Positions 6,964 to 14,384 of a stretch of 28,298 nucleotides of DNA are shown piece by piece. A program made the position numbers and the translations under genes. Source of the DNA: Faecalibacterium sp. Its GTDB lineage: Bacteria > Bacillota > Clostridia > Oscillospirales > Ruminococcaceae. The notes under the pieces were generated by a model. The model was given only the letters and a program-made list of their open reading frames with translations. It did no database searches and was not told where the DNA came from. Every line of letters begins with the position of its first letter. The stretch's first letter is position 1. The stretch covers positions 1 to 28,298 of the forward strand of contig JAHHRK010000009.1 in the NCBI GenBank assembly GCA_020025795.1, read 5' to 3'.

Positions 6964-7912
6964 GCCTAAAATGCACCCAGCGTCGTCCCTGATCGTAAAT
7001 GACACCTACGATGGGGATTCCCAGAAAAACGCCAGCTGGTCCCAAAATACCGCCGCCCAGCAGCACACCTGCCAAGACCCACATGGGCGGCAAACCGATT
7101 CGTTTTCCTACTACACGGGGATAAATCATCTGATTTTCCACCTGCTGAACCACCAGGAACACAACCAGAAATTCCACTGCTTTTCGTGTACCTGCGGATA
7201 AGGTCAGCAGCACTCCCACCGCACCGCCAATCCATGCACCAAAAATCGGAATCAGTGCTGTCACTCCAATGACCACGCTGACGGGCAGCGCATAGGGAAA
7301 GCGCAAAACCAGCAGCGTTACTACAAACATACCTGTTAGAATCATTGCTTCCAGACACTGCCCCACAATAAATCCGCCGAACACCTGGGCAGACTGGTGC
7401 GCCACACGGGCAATGGTTTGGGTGCGTTTCTCGCCAAACGCTGCAAGGCACAGTCGCTTTGTCCGTGCCTGATTGCTTTCCTTACTGGCCAGCAGATATA
7501 AGGCCAGCACCAGTCCCAGCCCCATATCGGTCAGGAGTGCAGCAATGCTTCGTGCCGCCGTCATACCGGTTTCCAGTAAGGAACTGCCGGAGTTTGCGCT
7601 CGCCTGCTGTACCTTTTGCAGCATCTGCTCTCCCCAACTGCCTAACATCTGTGCAAGCTCTTGCTCTACCTGCGCAAAATCGCCGTTCAGATTTGTGACA
7701 GCCCGCATCATCTGAGGCACAAGCAACCAAATGCCCAGCAGCACCAGACTCAGCATCCCAGCCGTGATACACGCCAGCGCAACGGCACGCCGCAGCTTGG
7801 GCTTCAGCCATTGCAGATGCTTTTCCAGCCAGCACAGCGGAATATTCAATACCAATGCCAATGCACCGCCCCATAAAAACGGTGCCATTGTATCACGCAG
7901 CGTTTCCCACAT
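6941..7912 (-). CDS. AI-2E family (PerM/YdiK-type) membrane permease, short form
   Basis: A 323-residue membrane protein. Typical of the AI-2E/PerM superfamily are APFLWGGALALVLNIPLCWLEKHL at the N-terminus, a soluble central stretch (about 75-115), and the conserved C-terminal part ALIPIFGAWIGG, QVENQMIYPRVVGKRIGLPPMWVL, GVLLGGGILGPAGVFLGIP. Members export small molecules or ions; the AI-2 link holds for few of them. Usual length is about 350-400; this one starts directly at the second conserved segment, lacking the first membrane helix or two. The ATG at 7912 is chosen because GGGAGGGC lies 10 nt before it; a GTG at 7930 has no signal. The ribosome binding site is the 3' arm of the rpoD terminator, so expression probably depends on read-through from rpoD. 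Confidence 0.85.
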   Translation of the reverse strand: MWETLRDTMAPFLWGGALALVLNIPLCWLEKHLQWLKPKLRRAVALACITAGMLSLVLLGIWLLVPQMMRAVTNLNGDFAQVEQELAQMLGSWGEQMLQKVQQASANSGSSLLETGMTAARSIAALLTDMGLGLVLALYLLASKESNQARTKRLCLAAFGEKRTQTIARVAHQSAQVFGGFIVGQCLEAMILTGMFVVTLLVLRFPYALPVSVVIGVTALIPIFGAWIGGAVGVLLTLSAGTRKAVEFLVVFLVVQQVENQMIYPRVVGKRIGLPPMWVLAGVLLGGGILGPAGVFLGIPIVGVIYDQGRRWVHFRLDKQKKM

Positions 7913-7914
7913 AC

Positions 7915-7957
7915 AAAAAAGCCCTCCCACGCTAGAATGCGCAGGGAGGGCTTTTGT
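7915..7957 (-). terminator. rpoD terminator whose 3' arm is the next gene's ribosome binding site
   Basis: On the minus strand AAAAGCCCTCCC, a 15-nt loop with internal GCG/CGC pairing, GGGAGGGC and six T, beginning about 15 nt after the rpoD stop. The 3' arm (7921-7928) is also the Shine-Dalgarno sequence of the AI-2E-family gene. Confidence 0.85.
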
Positions 7958-7972
7958 TATACAGTAATGAGA

Positions 7973-9376
7973 TTACTCAATCAGGCCGTTCAGCAGGGCC
8001 AGGCACTTACGGCTGTGCAGCTTGCGGATTGCCTTTGCTTCAATCTGACGCACGCGCTCACGGGTAACGCCAAAGTCCTTGCCGACTTCTTCCAACGTAC
8101 GAGGGCGGCCGTCATCCAGGCCGAAGCGCAGACGAATAACCTTCGCCTCACGGGGAGTCAGGCTCTGCAGAGCCAGGTTGATCTGCTGTGCAATCATTGC
8201 ACGGTCAGCAGCCTTACCGGGTGCTTCTGCGCTTTCGTCAGCAACGAAATCGCCCAGAGAGGAATCTTCTTCCTCACCAACAGGGCTTTCCAGGCTGGCA
8301 GGTTCCTGTGCCATGCGCTGAATCTCACGCACACGCTCCACGCTCATGTCCATAGCCTTTGCCAGTTCTTCAGGCGTGGGCTCGTGGCCGTTCTGGTACA
8401 CCAGCATATTGGTAGCCTGACGCATACGATTGATGGTCTCGACCATATGTACCGGGATACGAATGGTACGAGCCTGGTCTGCGATGGCGCGGGTGATTGC
8501 CTGACGAATCCACCAGGTTGCGTAGGTGGAGAAGCGGAATCCACGCTCACAGTCAAACTTTTCCGCAGCCTTGATCAGGCCGATGTTGCCTTCCTGAATC
8601 AGGTCCAGGAATGCCAGGTTATGGCCAACGTGCTTCTTTGCAATAGAAACAACCAGACGCAGGTTTGCTTCGCTCAAAGAGCGGCGTGCTGCCAGGCCAT
8701 CGGAACGGGTTGCCAGTAGAGATGCACGGCCTTCCTCAGACAGAGGACCGTTTTCGGTTGCTGCATCAGCTTCCTTTTCGTTTTCGCGCTCCTGCTCGTC
8801 GCTTTCTTCCGCAAGCTCACCCATATCGAGCAGATCACCGGGCTTCAGGTTGTTCAGGTCTTCTTCAAAGGAGAAACGCTCACCGTTTCTCTTGATGTAT
8901 TCAGGGCTACCGTACTTTTTACGGTCTGCATACAGGATGTGTGCAGCCTCTGCGCCTGCATGGATACGCTTGGACAGGCTGATTTCCTGTTCTGCGCTCA
9001 GCAGGGGGATCTGACCGATCTGCTTCAGATAGTTCTTAACGGGGTCATCCAGCAGCTCGTCCATAGCAGCCTTGGTATCGGCAGCATCCTCGGCGCGCTC
9101 ATCATCATCATGATCCATATCGCTCTCCGGTGCCTCATCTGCACGGCGGCGGCTTTCACGGTATTTTTCACGCTTGCGGCGCAGTTCGGACTCAGACAAA
9201 ATATCGTCCAGTTCAGCGGCGCTGGTATCGCGCACTTCGATATCCTTTTCGTCCAGCATGCTGTACAGACTTTCCGGATCTGCGCTGCCTTCAGCCACAA
9301 CAGCATTCACTTCTGCCACTGTAACGTAGCCATGGGCGGTGCCCCTCTTGATCAAATCTTTTAAAGAAATGCTCAT
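7973..9376 (-). CDS. rpoD: Primary RNA polymerase sigma factor (SigA/RpoD)
   Basis: A 467-residue housekeeping sigma factor. Regions in order: 1.1 (about 1-55, ISLKDLIKRGTAHGYVT), 1.2 (110-140, DPVKNYLKQIGQIPLLSAEQE), 2 (234-317, including ANLRLVVSIAKKHVGHNLAFLDLIQEG and RGFRFSTYATWWIRQAITRA), 3 (318-398), 4 (403-467, TPREAKVIRLRFGLDDG, then VTRERVRQIEAKAIRKLH). An acidic insert of roughly 90 residues (142-230, rich in Glu/Asp) separates 1.2 from region 2.1; B. subtilis SigA has almost nothing there. The ATG at 9376 follows AAGGAGAGG; an upstream in-frame start at 9421 lacks a signal. A strong promoter lies at 9438-9466 and a terminator follows. Confidence 0.96.
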   Translation of the reverse strand: MSISLKDLIKRGTAHGYVTVAEVNAVVAEGSADPESLYSMLDEKDIEVRDTSAAELDDILSESELRRKREKYRESRRRADEAPESDMDHDDDERAEDAADTKAAMDELLDDPVKNYLKQIGQIPLLSAEQEISLSKRIHAGAEAAHILYADRKKYGSPEYIKRNGERFSFEEDLNNLKPGDLLDMGELAEESDEQERENEKEADAATENGPLSEEGRASLLATRSDGLAARRSLSEANLRLVVSIAKKHVGHNLAFLDLIQEGNIGLIKAAEKFDCERGFRFSTYATWWIRQAITRAIADQARTIRIPVHMVETINRMRQATNMLVYQNGHEPTPEELAKAMDMSVERVREIQRMAQEPASLESPVGEEEDSSLGDFVADESAEAPGKAADRAMIAQQINLALQSLTPREAKVIRLRFGLDDGRPRTLEEVGKDFGVTRERVRQIEAKAIRKLHSRKCLALLNGLIE

Positions 9377-9437
9377 ATTTCGTCCTCTCCTTTTGGTTCC
9401 GCTGCTTGTCGGGATAAACATAGGTAATCAATTTTAC

Positions 9438-9466
9438 ATTATACACGCTTTATCGGGTTTTGTCAC
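9438..9466 (-). promoter_or_regulatory. rpoD promoter
   Basis: GTGACA (9461-9466), 17 nt, perfect TATAAT (9438-9443) preceded by TG (GTGTATAAT, an extended -10). Start near 9431 gives a leader of about 55 nt. Confidence 0.8.
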
Positions 9467-9509
9467 GCCTTTTTCGTCAAAAACAGCGTATTTCCTCTTT
9501 TTTCCGCGT

Positions 9510-10601
9510 TTAAATGACCAGGCCACCATTTACACCCAGGATTTGGCCCGTAATGAATCCAGCTTTCTCGTCTGCCAGGAATACCAGCATACGTGCCACT
9601 TCCTCCGGCGTGCCCAGGCGCTGCACCGGGGTTTCTTCTGCCAGTGCCGCCTTATCTTCCGCGGTAAAGCTGCGCATCATATCAGTTTCAATGACGCCGG
9701 GTGCCACACAGTTCACGGTAATTCCGCTGGGGCCTTCCTCTTTTGCCAAAGCCTTCGTCAAACCGATCACGCCTGCCTTTGCGGCCGAATAATGTACTTC
9801 ACAGCTGCCGCCCGTCTGACCCCACATACTGCTGACCGTCAAAATGCGGCCGTACTTATTGCGAATCATATCGGGCAACGCCAGCTGGCACAAATGGAAT
9901 ACGCCCGTCAAATCCACGCCGATCATGTGCTGCCAGTCTGCTTCTGTAATATCGGTGAACAGCTTTTGCTGTGCCACGCCTGCATTGCAGACCAGCACAT
10001 CCGGCTCACCTACAGTACGCTGCACTACTTTCCACGCTGCTTCGCAGGCAGCACGGTCTGCTACATCACACTGCACTGCTACGCAATCACAGCCCAGCTC
10101 GTTGACTAGCGCACGGGCAGCATCCTCGTTGGTATGATAGAAAAATGCAGTACGGTAACCGGCCTGCCAGAACATCCGCACAGCTGCTGCACCGATGCCC
10201 CGATCGCCGCCGGAAATCAGCACCACATGCCCATTATTTTCATGACCGTTCTGGGGCTGTTTGGTTTCTTCCATCGGCTGCGCAGGTTCTGCCGGCTGCG
10301 CGCTTTCCTGGGGCTGCGGCGTCGGTTCCGGCTCTGGTTCCGGTTCCGGATTGGTCAGCGTCGTCCAGCCATCTTCAGCCACTGTTTTGGTTACCATGTC
10401 CGGTTCCGGCACGTCCGAAAACAGCTGTGTTTTTTCCTCGTCCTGCTGTGGCATGTCATCGCCCATCAGGTCGGTGGCACCACCGGCCGCCCAATCGAAG
10501 ATTGCATGGTGGCTGGCTTTCATTTCCTGTATTGTTGCTTCTTCTTCCGGTTCTTCATCAAAAAAGTTCATCTCAAAATCGTCATTATCAGAATACGGCA
10601 T
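9510..10601 (-). CDS. SDR oxidoreductase (FabG-like) with long acidic/Pro-rich N-terminal extension
   Basis: A 363-residue protein. Residues 1-122 are a low-complexity acidic extension ending in a Pro-Glu/Pro-Gln-rich linker (NPEPEPEPEPTPQPQES). Residues 124-363 are a complete classical short-chain dehydrogenase: NAD(P)-binding GGDRGIG (131-137), NAG (206-208), catalytic S258, Y271 and K275 (YSAAK), and a FabG-type C-terminus GFITGQILGVNGGLVI. The fold and residues match 3-oxoacyl-ACP reductase, but the extension is foreign to FabG, whose usual length is about 245, and no other fatty-acid gene is nearby. The ATG at 10601 follows GAAGGAGG. It is last in the operon CPBP-tadA-SDR (31 nt after tadA). 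Activity as an oxidoreductase is likely; the substrate is unknown. Confidence 0.85.
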   Translation of the reverse strand: MPYSDNDDFEMNFFDEEPEEEATIQEMKASHHAIFDWAAGGATDLMGDDMPQQDEEKTQLFSDVPEPDMVTKTVAEDGWTTLTNPEPEPEPEPTPQPQESAQPAEPAQPMEETKQPQNGHENNGHVVLISGGDRGIGAAAVRMFWQAGYRTAFFYHTNEDAARALVNELGCDCVAVQCDVADRAACEAAWKVVQRTVGEPDVLVCNAGVAQQKLFTDITEADWQHMIGVDLTGVFHLCQLALPDMIRNKYGRILTVSSMWGQTGGSCEVHYSAAKAGVIGLTKALAKEEGPSGITVNCVAPGVIETDMMRSFTAEDKAALAEETPVQRLGTPEEVARMLVFLADEKAGFITGQILGVNGGLVI

Positions 10602-10632
10602 CGTGCATTCCTCCTTCTCAGTAAGGTAAACT

Positions 10633-11133
10633 CTATTTGTTATTTGCTTTGGGCTGCGGCGGACGCCACTTGGGCATACCGGCACGTTTTTCTCGCAATT
10701 CTACAAAAAAGCGAGAAAGCAGTGTACCTGCTTCGTCTGCGCACAGTCCGCTTTCCAATTTTGGTTTATGGTTGAACGGCATAGCAAACAGGTTCGTTAC
10801 CGAGCCACAGCAGCCTGCCTTGGTATCCGGTGCACCATATACCACCCTGCGGATGCGACTGTTGATAATTGCACCTGCACACATGGGGCACGGCTCCAGC
10901 GTCACAAACAGTTCGCACTGCCACAGCCGCCAGCCACCCAGCTTTTTGCAGGCAGCATCAATTGCCAGCAGTTCGGCATGGTGGGTCGCATTTTTTTCCG
11001 TCTCACGGGTGTTGTGCGCTGCGGCAATAATTTCGCCATCTTTGGCTATCACGGCGCCGACCGGCACTTCACCCAATTGTGCAGCTTTTTCTGCTTCCTG
11101 CAAAGCCACCTGCATCAGTTCCAGATCTGTCAT
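10633..11133 (-). CDS. tadA: tRNA-specific adenosine deaminase
   Basis: A 166-residue zinc deaminase that converts the wobble adenosine of tRNA-Arg(ACG) to inosine. The zinc site is complete: H52-A53-E54 (HAE) and P81-C82-P83-M84-C85 (PCPMC), with E54 as proton shuttle. Further family marks are GEVPVGAVI near residue 21 and the segment GAPDTKAGCCGS. The last 20 residues are a Pro/Lys-rich tail. The ATG at 11133 has AGGAG about 5 nt upstream. The gene begins 20 nt after the CPBP gene and ends 31 nt before the SDR, so the three are one transcription unit. Confidence 0.93.
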   Translation of the reverse strand: MTDLELMQVALQEAEKAAQLGEVPVGAVIAKDGEIIAAAHNTRETEKNATHHAELLAIDAACKKLGGWRLWQCELFVTLEPCPMCAGAIINSRIRRVVYGAPDTKAGCCGSVTNLFAMPFNHKPKLESGLCADEAGTLLSRFFVELREKRAGMPKWRPPQPKANNK

Positions 11134-11153
11134 GGGATCTCCTATCTATTGTG

Positions 11154-12071
11154 TTATGCCAGAAACAGGCAAAAAATCAGTAGAAAAATCTGCGTCAGCA
11201 TCCATGGCACACTATATATCAGACGGTCCACACGGGAGACACGCTCCAGTTTTTGTAACAGTCCGCCCTGGCGAATCCACCAAACCAACACAACCAGCCC
11301 GACCAGTGGAAATACCATCAGATAAATACCGCTCAGCATCTGCGCCACACCGAGGGCGCCATTGTTGATTAAAATCATCTGTGCAAACGCCATCACGTTA
11401 TTCACAAAGTGCAAAAGCATACCCGGCAAAATACTGCCGCTGCGTTCTGCCAGCCAGCCGAAGAAAATACCTGCCAGCAGTGCAAAAAATGCAGCGGACA
11501 AGCTGCCGTGCAGCAGTGCAAACGGCACCGCCTGCCCCACAATCGCCAGCCACAAACCATATGGCCGCAAAAAGCCCTGCATTACCCCACGGAACAGGGT
11601 CTCTTCCAAAACAGGCGGAATCACGCAAATCACAAAAAATGCCAGAACACAGGCCGCTGTGCCTTCCGGCACAGGAATTGACTGGGTACTGCCGGTTACC
11701 TCGCCGATAAAACCTGCCGCAATACCTGCTAACTGGGAACCGCCCAAATAAACAGCCAGTGCGGGTAAAAGAACTTTCTTCTGTGGTACATTCAGGCGCA
11801 GCTGATGCCGTGGCAGATGCCCCAGCCAAAGCCCTGCGGCAATGGGGATTACCAACCCCAGCACACTGAATGCCAGATTGCCACACCAGGCCATCCATTC
11901 ATAGCTGGCCTGTGAAGCACCTGCGCCCGGACCTTGGCGCCATTGCCCCAAGAGCAAGCCGCCCACCATACTGCCCAGTATGGAAAGCAGCAGATAGCCG
12001 ACTGCACAGCCGGCACACCAGGCAGTCGCTGTTTCAAAGCCGTCCTGCCGCAGCATTTTTCGACCCTGCAT
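11154..12071 (-). CDS. CPBP-family intramembrane metalloprotease
   Basis: A 305-residue integral membrane protein with about eight hydrophobic segments. The CPBP (Rce1/Abi) motifs are all present: EETLFRG (E156, E157, R161), FALLHG (H188) and HFVNN (H221, N225), which in this family form the metal and catalytic site within the membrane. Such proteases cleave membrane or lipoprotein substrates and sometimes act in bacteriocin immunity; no bacteriocin gene is visible here. The ATG at 12071 follows AAGGAG with 9-nt spacing. First gene of the operon CPBP-tadA-SDR. Confidence 0.88.
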   Translation of the reverse strand: MQGRKMLRQDGFETATAWCAGCAVGYLLLSILGSMVGGLLLGQWRQGPGAGASQASYEWMAWCGNLAFSVLGLVIPIAAGLWLGHLPRHQLRLNVPQKKVLLPALAVYLGGSQLAGIAAGFIGEVTGSTQSIPVPEGTAACVLAFFVICVIPPVLEETLFRGVMQGFLRPYGLWLAIVGQAVPFALLHGSLSAAFFALLAGIFFGWLAERSGSILPGMLLHFVNNVMAFAQMILINNGALGVAQMLSGIYLMVFPLVGLVVLVWWIRQGGLLQKLERVSRVDRLIYSVPWMLTQIFLLIFCLFLA

Positions 12072-12104
12072 TTGTTATCGCTCCTTTTTTCTACATTCTT
12101 TTTT

Positions 12105-12134
12105 AGTATACAACATTTTTATTATCAGATTCAA
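12105..12134 (-). promoter_or_regulatory. Promoter of the CPBP-tadA-SDR operon
   Basis: TTGAAT (12129-12134), 18 nt, TATACT (12105-12110); start near 12098, about 27 nt before the first gene. Confidence 0.7.
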
Positions 12135-12238
12135 CCAATGCCGGATAGTTTCACAGGATACTTACTTTTATAGAGAATGGCTATTCATATACCGAATTTT
12201 GCCAAAACAATGCCATTCCCAGCAGCGTGCTGCAAAGC

Positions 12239-12281
12239 AAAATATCCGTCGCTGTGTTCCAAACACGGCGGCGGATATTTC
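12239..12281 (-). terminator. Terminator after the GntR-family gene
   Basis: Stem AAATATCCGNCGC / GCGNCGGATATTT around a short loop, starting about 10 nt after the regulator's stop; on the minus strand it ends TTTTGCTTTG. Confidence 0.7.
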
Positions 12282-12291
12282 TTGATTTTTC

Positions 12292-12972
12292 TTATTTGAA
12301 GTATGCAGGATATGCTTCGCGGATGGCCTTTGCGTCGATATCATATCGATTCAAGTGCTTTTTCATCAGCTCAACTACACACTCCGGCTCATTCGCCATA
12401 ACGCCTTTCAGCAAAAGTTCGTGGTCCTCCACAATCTTTTTGTCTTCGACCTTGCTCAAAGCCAGGCTGTGCACACGCTCGGCGTGCAGAGATATATTTT
12501 CCATTAGCTTATATACATGCGACTTACCTGCCATCTCAAACAGCAGCGCATGGAACCCATTATCCAGTTCCATCAGCATTTCGGTGCTGGTTTGCACATC
12601 CTGCTGATAGAACTGCTGCAAACGCAGATTCTCCTGCAACTTCTGCAATTCCACCACATTGGTCTTGCCGCAGCATTGCTCTACGACAGCACATTCTAAA
12701 ACCTGACGCATAAAACGTGCTTCTTCAACCAAATTATAATCAATGAGCGAAATGCTGCTGCCGCGCTGCGGATAGATCTCAACGATTTTTGCCTTGGAAA
12801 GTTCAATCAGTGCTTCTCGCACCGGCGTACGGGATAAACCCATTTCAGCAGCCAGCTCGTTCTCGCTCACCATACTGCCGGGCACCAATTCCAGACGCAC
12901 AATATTATCTTTGATCGTCCGAAGGGCGTAATCTCGGCCGGTTTCCCGAGGCAGTCTTTCTGTCAAACGCAT
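12292..12972 (-). CDS. GntR-family regulator, FadR subfamily (FCD domain)
   Basis: A 226-residue repressor-type protein. The winged helix-turn-helix covers about 11-78 (GSMVSENELAAEMGLSRTPVREALIELSKAKIVEIYPQRGSSI). The all-helical FCD ligand-binding domain covers about 85-210, with candidate metal or ligand residues D137, H141, H184 and H206. FadR-type regulators next to hexuronate genes (ExuR/UxuR in enterobacteria) sense pathway sugar acids. It is divergent from kdgA-kdgK-uxaC across a 430-nt spacer, so it very likely controls that operon and itself. The ATG at 12972 is preceded by AGGAG at 7-nt spacing. The ligand is inferred from neighbours only. Confidence 0.9.
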   Translation of the reverse strand: MRLTERLPRETGRDYALRTIKDNIVRLELVPGSMVSENELAAEMGLSRTPVREALIELSKAKIVEIYPQRGSSISLIDYNLVEEARFMRQVLECAVVEQCCGKTNVVELQKLQENLRLQQFYQQDVQTSTEMLMELDNGFHALLFEMAGKSHVYKLMENISLHAERVHSLALSKVEDKKIVEDHELLLKGVMANEPECVVELMKKHLNRYDIDAKAIREAYPAYFK

Positions 12973-13024
12973 AGGTGTCTCCTGTTTTTTTCTGTATACT
13001 TTTATTTCTATCTTTTCATTTCAC

Positions 13025-13052
13025 TGTATCACGGAAAGCGTTGATGCGTCAA
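13025..13052 (-). promoter_or_regulatory. Candidate promoter of the GntR-family gene, with palindrome
   Basis: TTGACG (13047-13052), 16 nt, GATACA (13025-13030). The -35 sits in an inverted repeat GTTGA-TGCG-TCAAC (13040-13053), which could be an operator. Confidence 0.45.
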
Positions 13053-13308
13053 CTGGTATGCAAGTAAAAAGTATTCCGGCATTTCAGACATTACGCCAAA
13101 GCTGCGCAAAATTTCCTGCGAAAATTCAAGAGATTTTGCAGCCTGAAAATACAAATACATCCTGGTCCCATTATGGCTGTTTGTATGTCGATCCGGCTTT
13201 TTTCAACAGGTTGCGTTCCTAGCTTCTCTTGCTTTTCATTCGATGTTTCGCAGTTTTTCTTTCGTTTATTTTTTCGTTATTGCAGTAAGATTTTCTCTTA
13301 TTTTCTAC

Positions 13309-13314
13309 GTATAC
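13309..13314 (+). promoter_or_regulatory. Candidate GntR operator core upstream of kdgA
   Basis: ACGTATACAAG near the presumed kdgA -10. The enterobacterial ExuR/UxuR site is known as TTGGTATACCAA; the same GTATAC core recurs at 12994-12999 and 17114-17119. The core is short and overlaps -10-like sequence, so chance matches are possible. Confidence 0.3.
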
Positions 13315-13402
13315 AAGATACTGTAATGCAACGTAACATCAAGCGTAACGCTGTCAATCTATTTGTTTTCACATTCCATTCTTTTAGTAGGAGGAACCCG
13401 TT

Positions 13403-14344
13403 ATGAATGACGTACTGAACAAAGTTTACCAAATTGGTATTATTCCTGTTATTGCTTTCAATAGTGTTGATGAGGCCCTGCCTCTGTGCAAGGCTCTGGC
13501 TGACGGCGGCCTGCCTGCTGCCGAGGTCACGTTCCGCACCGCTTGCGCGGAAGATTGCATCCGCAAGATTCACGAAGAAATGCCTGAGATGCTGCTGGGT
13601 GCCGGCACTGTCCTGACCACCGAGCAAGCTGACCGCGCTATGGCTGCTGGTGCATCCTTCATCGTTGCTCCCGGCTTTGACCCCAACGTGGTACAACATA
13701 TCATCGACAAGGGCGGCATCGCAATGCCCGGTACTGCTTCTGCCGGCGAAATGCAGCAGGCTATGAACATGGGCTGTGAAACGCTGAAGTTCTTCCCTGC
13801 TGAAGCAAACGGCGGTGTCAACATGCTGAAGAACATCGGCGCTGCTCTAAAAGACGCTAAGTGGATGTGCACCGGCGGAGTCAATGCTAAGAACGTAAAC
13901 GACTACCTGGGCTACGACCAAATCTTCGCTGTCGGCGGCACCTGGATGTGCAAGTCTGACGTAATCAAGGCCCACGACTGGGAAAAGATCACCGCTATGA
14001 GCAAGGAAGCTGTCGACGTTATGCTGGGCCTGGAACTGGGCCGCCTCGACATCAACAGAAAAAACGAAGAAGATGCAATGGTTGCCGCAAGCCTGCTGGC
14101 CGACCTGCTGAACAAGAAGATCGCTATTGGGAACAAGGCCTTCGAAATCATGACGTCCAACGGTCGCGGCAAAAATGGTCACATTACTATCCAGTGCAAC
14201 AACGTCGACCGTGCGGTTTACCACCTGAACCGCCGTGGCGTGAAGTTTGACCTTGACAGCATGGTCAACCAGAACGGCAAGAACCTTGCATGCTGCCTGG
14301 CCGACGAAATCGGCGGCTTTGCAATCCAACTGGTTCAGAAGTAA
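13403..14344 (+). CDS. kdgA: KDPG/KHG aldolase with C-terminal VOC-like domain
   Basis: A 313-residue bifunctional 4-hydroxy-2-oxoglutarate / 2-dehydro-3-deoxyphosphogluconate aldolase that splits KDPG to pyruvate and glyceraldehyde-3-phosphate. The class I aldolase barrel is residues 1-207: E41 in AAEVTFRT, the Schiff-base lysine K129 in TLKFFPAEA, and the phosphate loop CTGGVNAKNV (156-165). Residues about 208-313 form an extra domain (GHITIQCNNVDRAVYHLNRRG ... DEIGGFAIQLVQK) resembling the VOC/glyoxalase fold; E. coli Eda, about 213 residues, lacks it, but clostridial homologues carry it. The ATG at 13403 has AGGAGG upstream. First gene of kdgA-kdgK-uxaC and opposite the GntR-family regulator. 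Confidence 0.92.
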   Translation: MNDVLNKVYQIGIIPVIAFNSVDEALPLCKALADGGLPAAEVTFRTACAEDCIRKIHEEMPEMLLGAGTVLTTEQADRAMAAGASFIVAPGFDPNVVQHIIDKGGIAMPGTASAGEMQQAMNMGCETLKFFPAEANGGVNMLKNIGAALKDAKWMCTGGVNAKNVNDYLGYDQIFAVGGTWMCKSDVIKAHDWEKITAMSKEAVDVMLGLELGRLDINRKNEEDAMVAASLLADLLNKKIAIGNKAFEIMTSNGRGKNGHITIQCNNVDRAVYHLNRRGVKFDLDSMVNQNGKNLACCLADEIGGFAIQLVQK

Positions 14345-14384
14345 TTTTCATTGATAACAAACGCATAAAAAGGAGTTTATCACC

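Larger units (their letters stand above)
12973..13402. other. 430-nt divergent control region of the hexuronate operon
   Basis: No gene is visible in this spacer. It holds the candidate regulator promoter, a palindrome around 13040-13053, and GTATAC-type cores at 12994-12999, 13056-13061 (GTATGC) and 13309-13314. The kdgA promoter is not obvious: GATACT (13317-13322) could be a -10, but no good -35 lies upstream, which suggests activation or a weak basal promoter. The last 100 nt before kdgA are strongly T-rich. Confidence 0.5.

Noticed and set aside
13031..13046. CcpA (cre)-like site GGAAAGCGTTGATG
   Set aside because: The core AANCG fits, but both ends of the TGNAANCGNTNNCA consensus fail; too weak to call.
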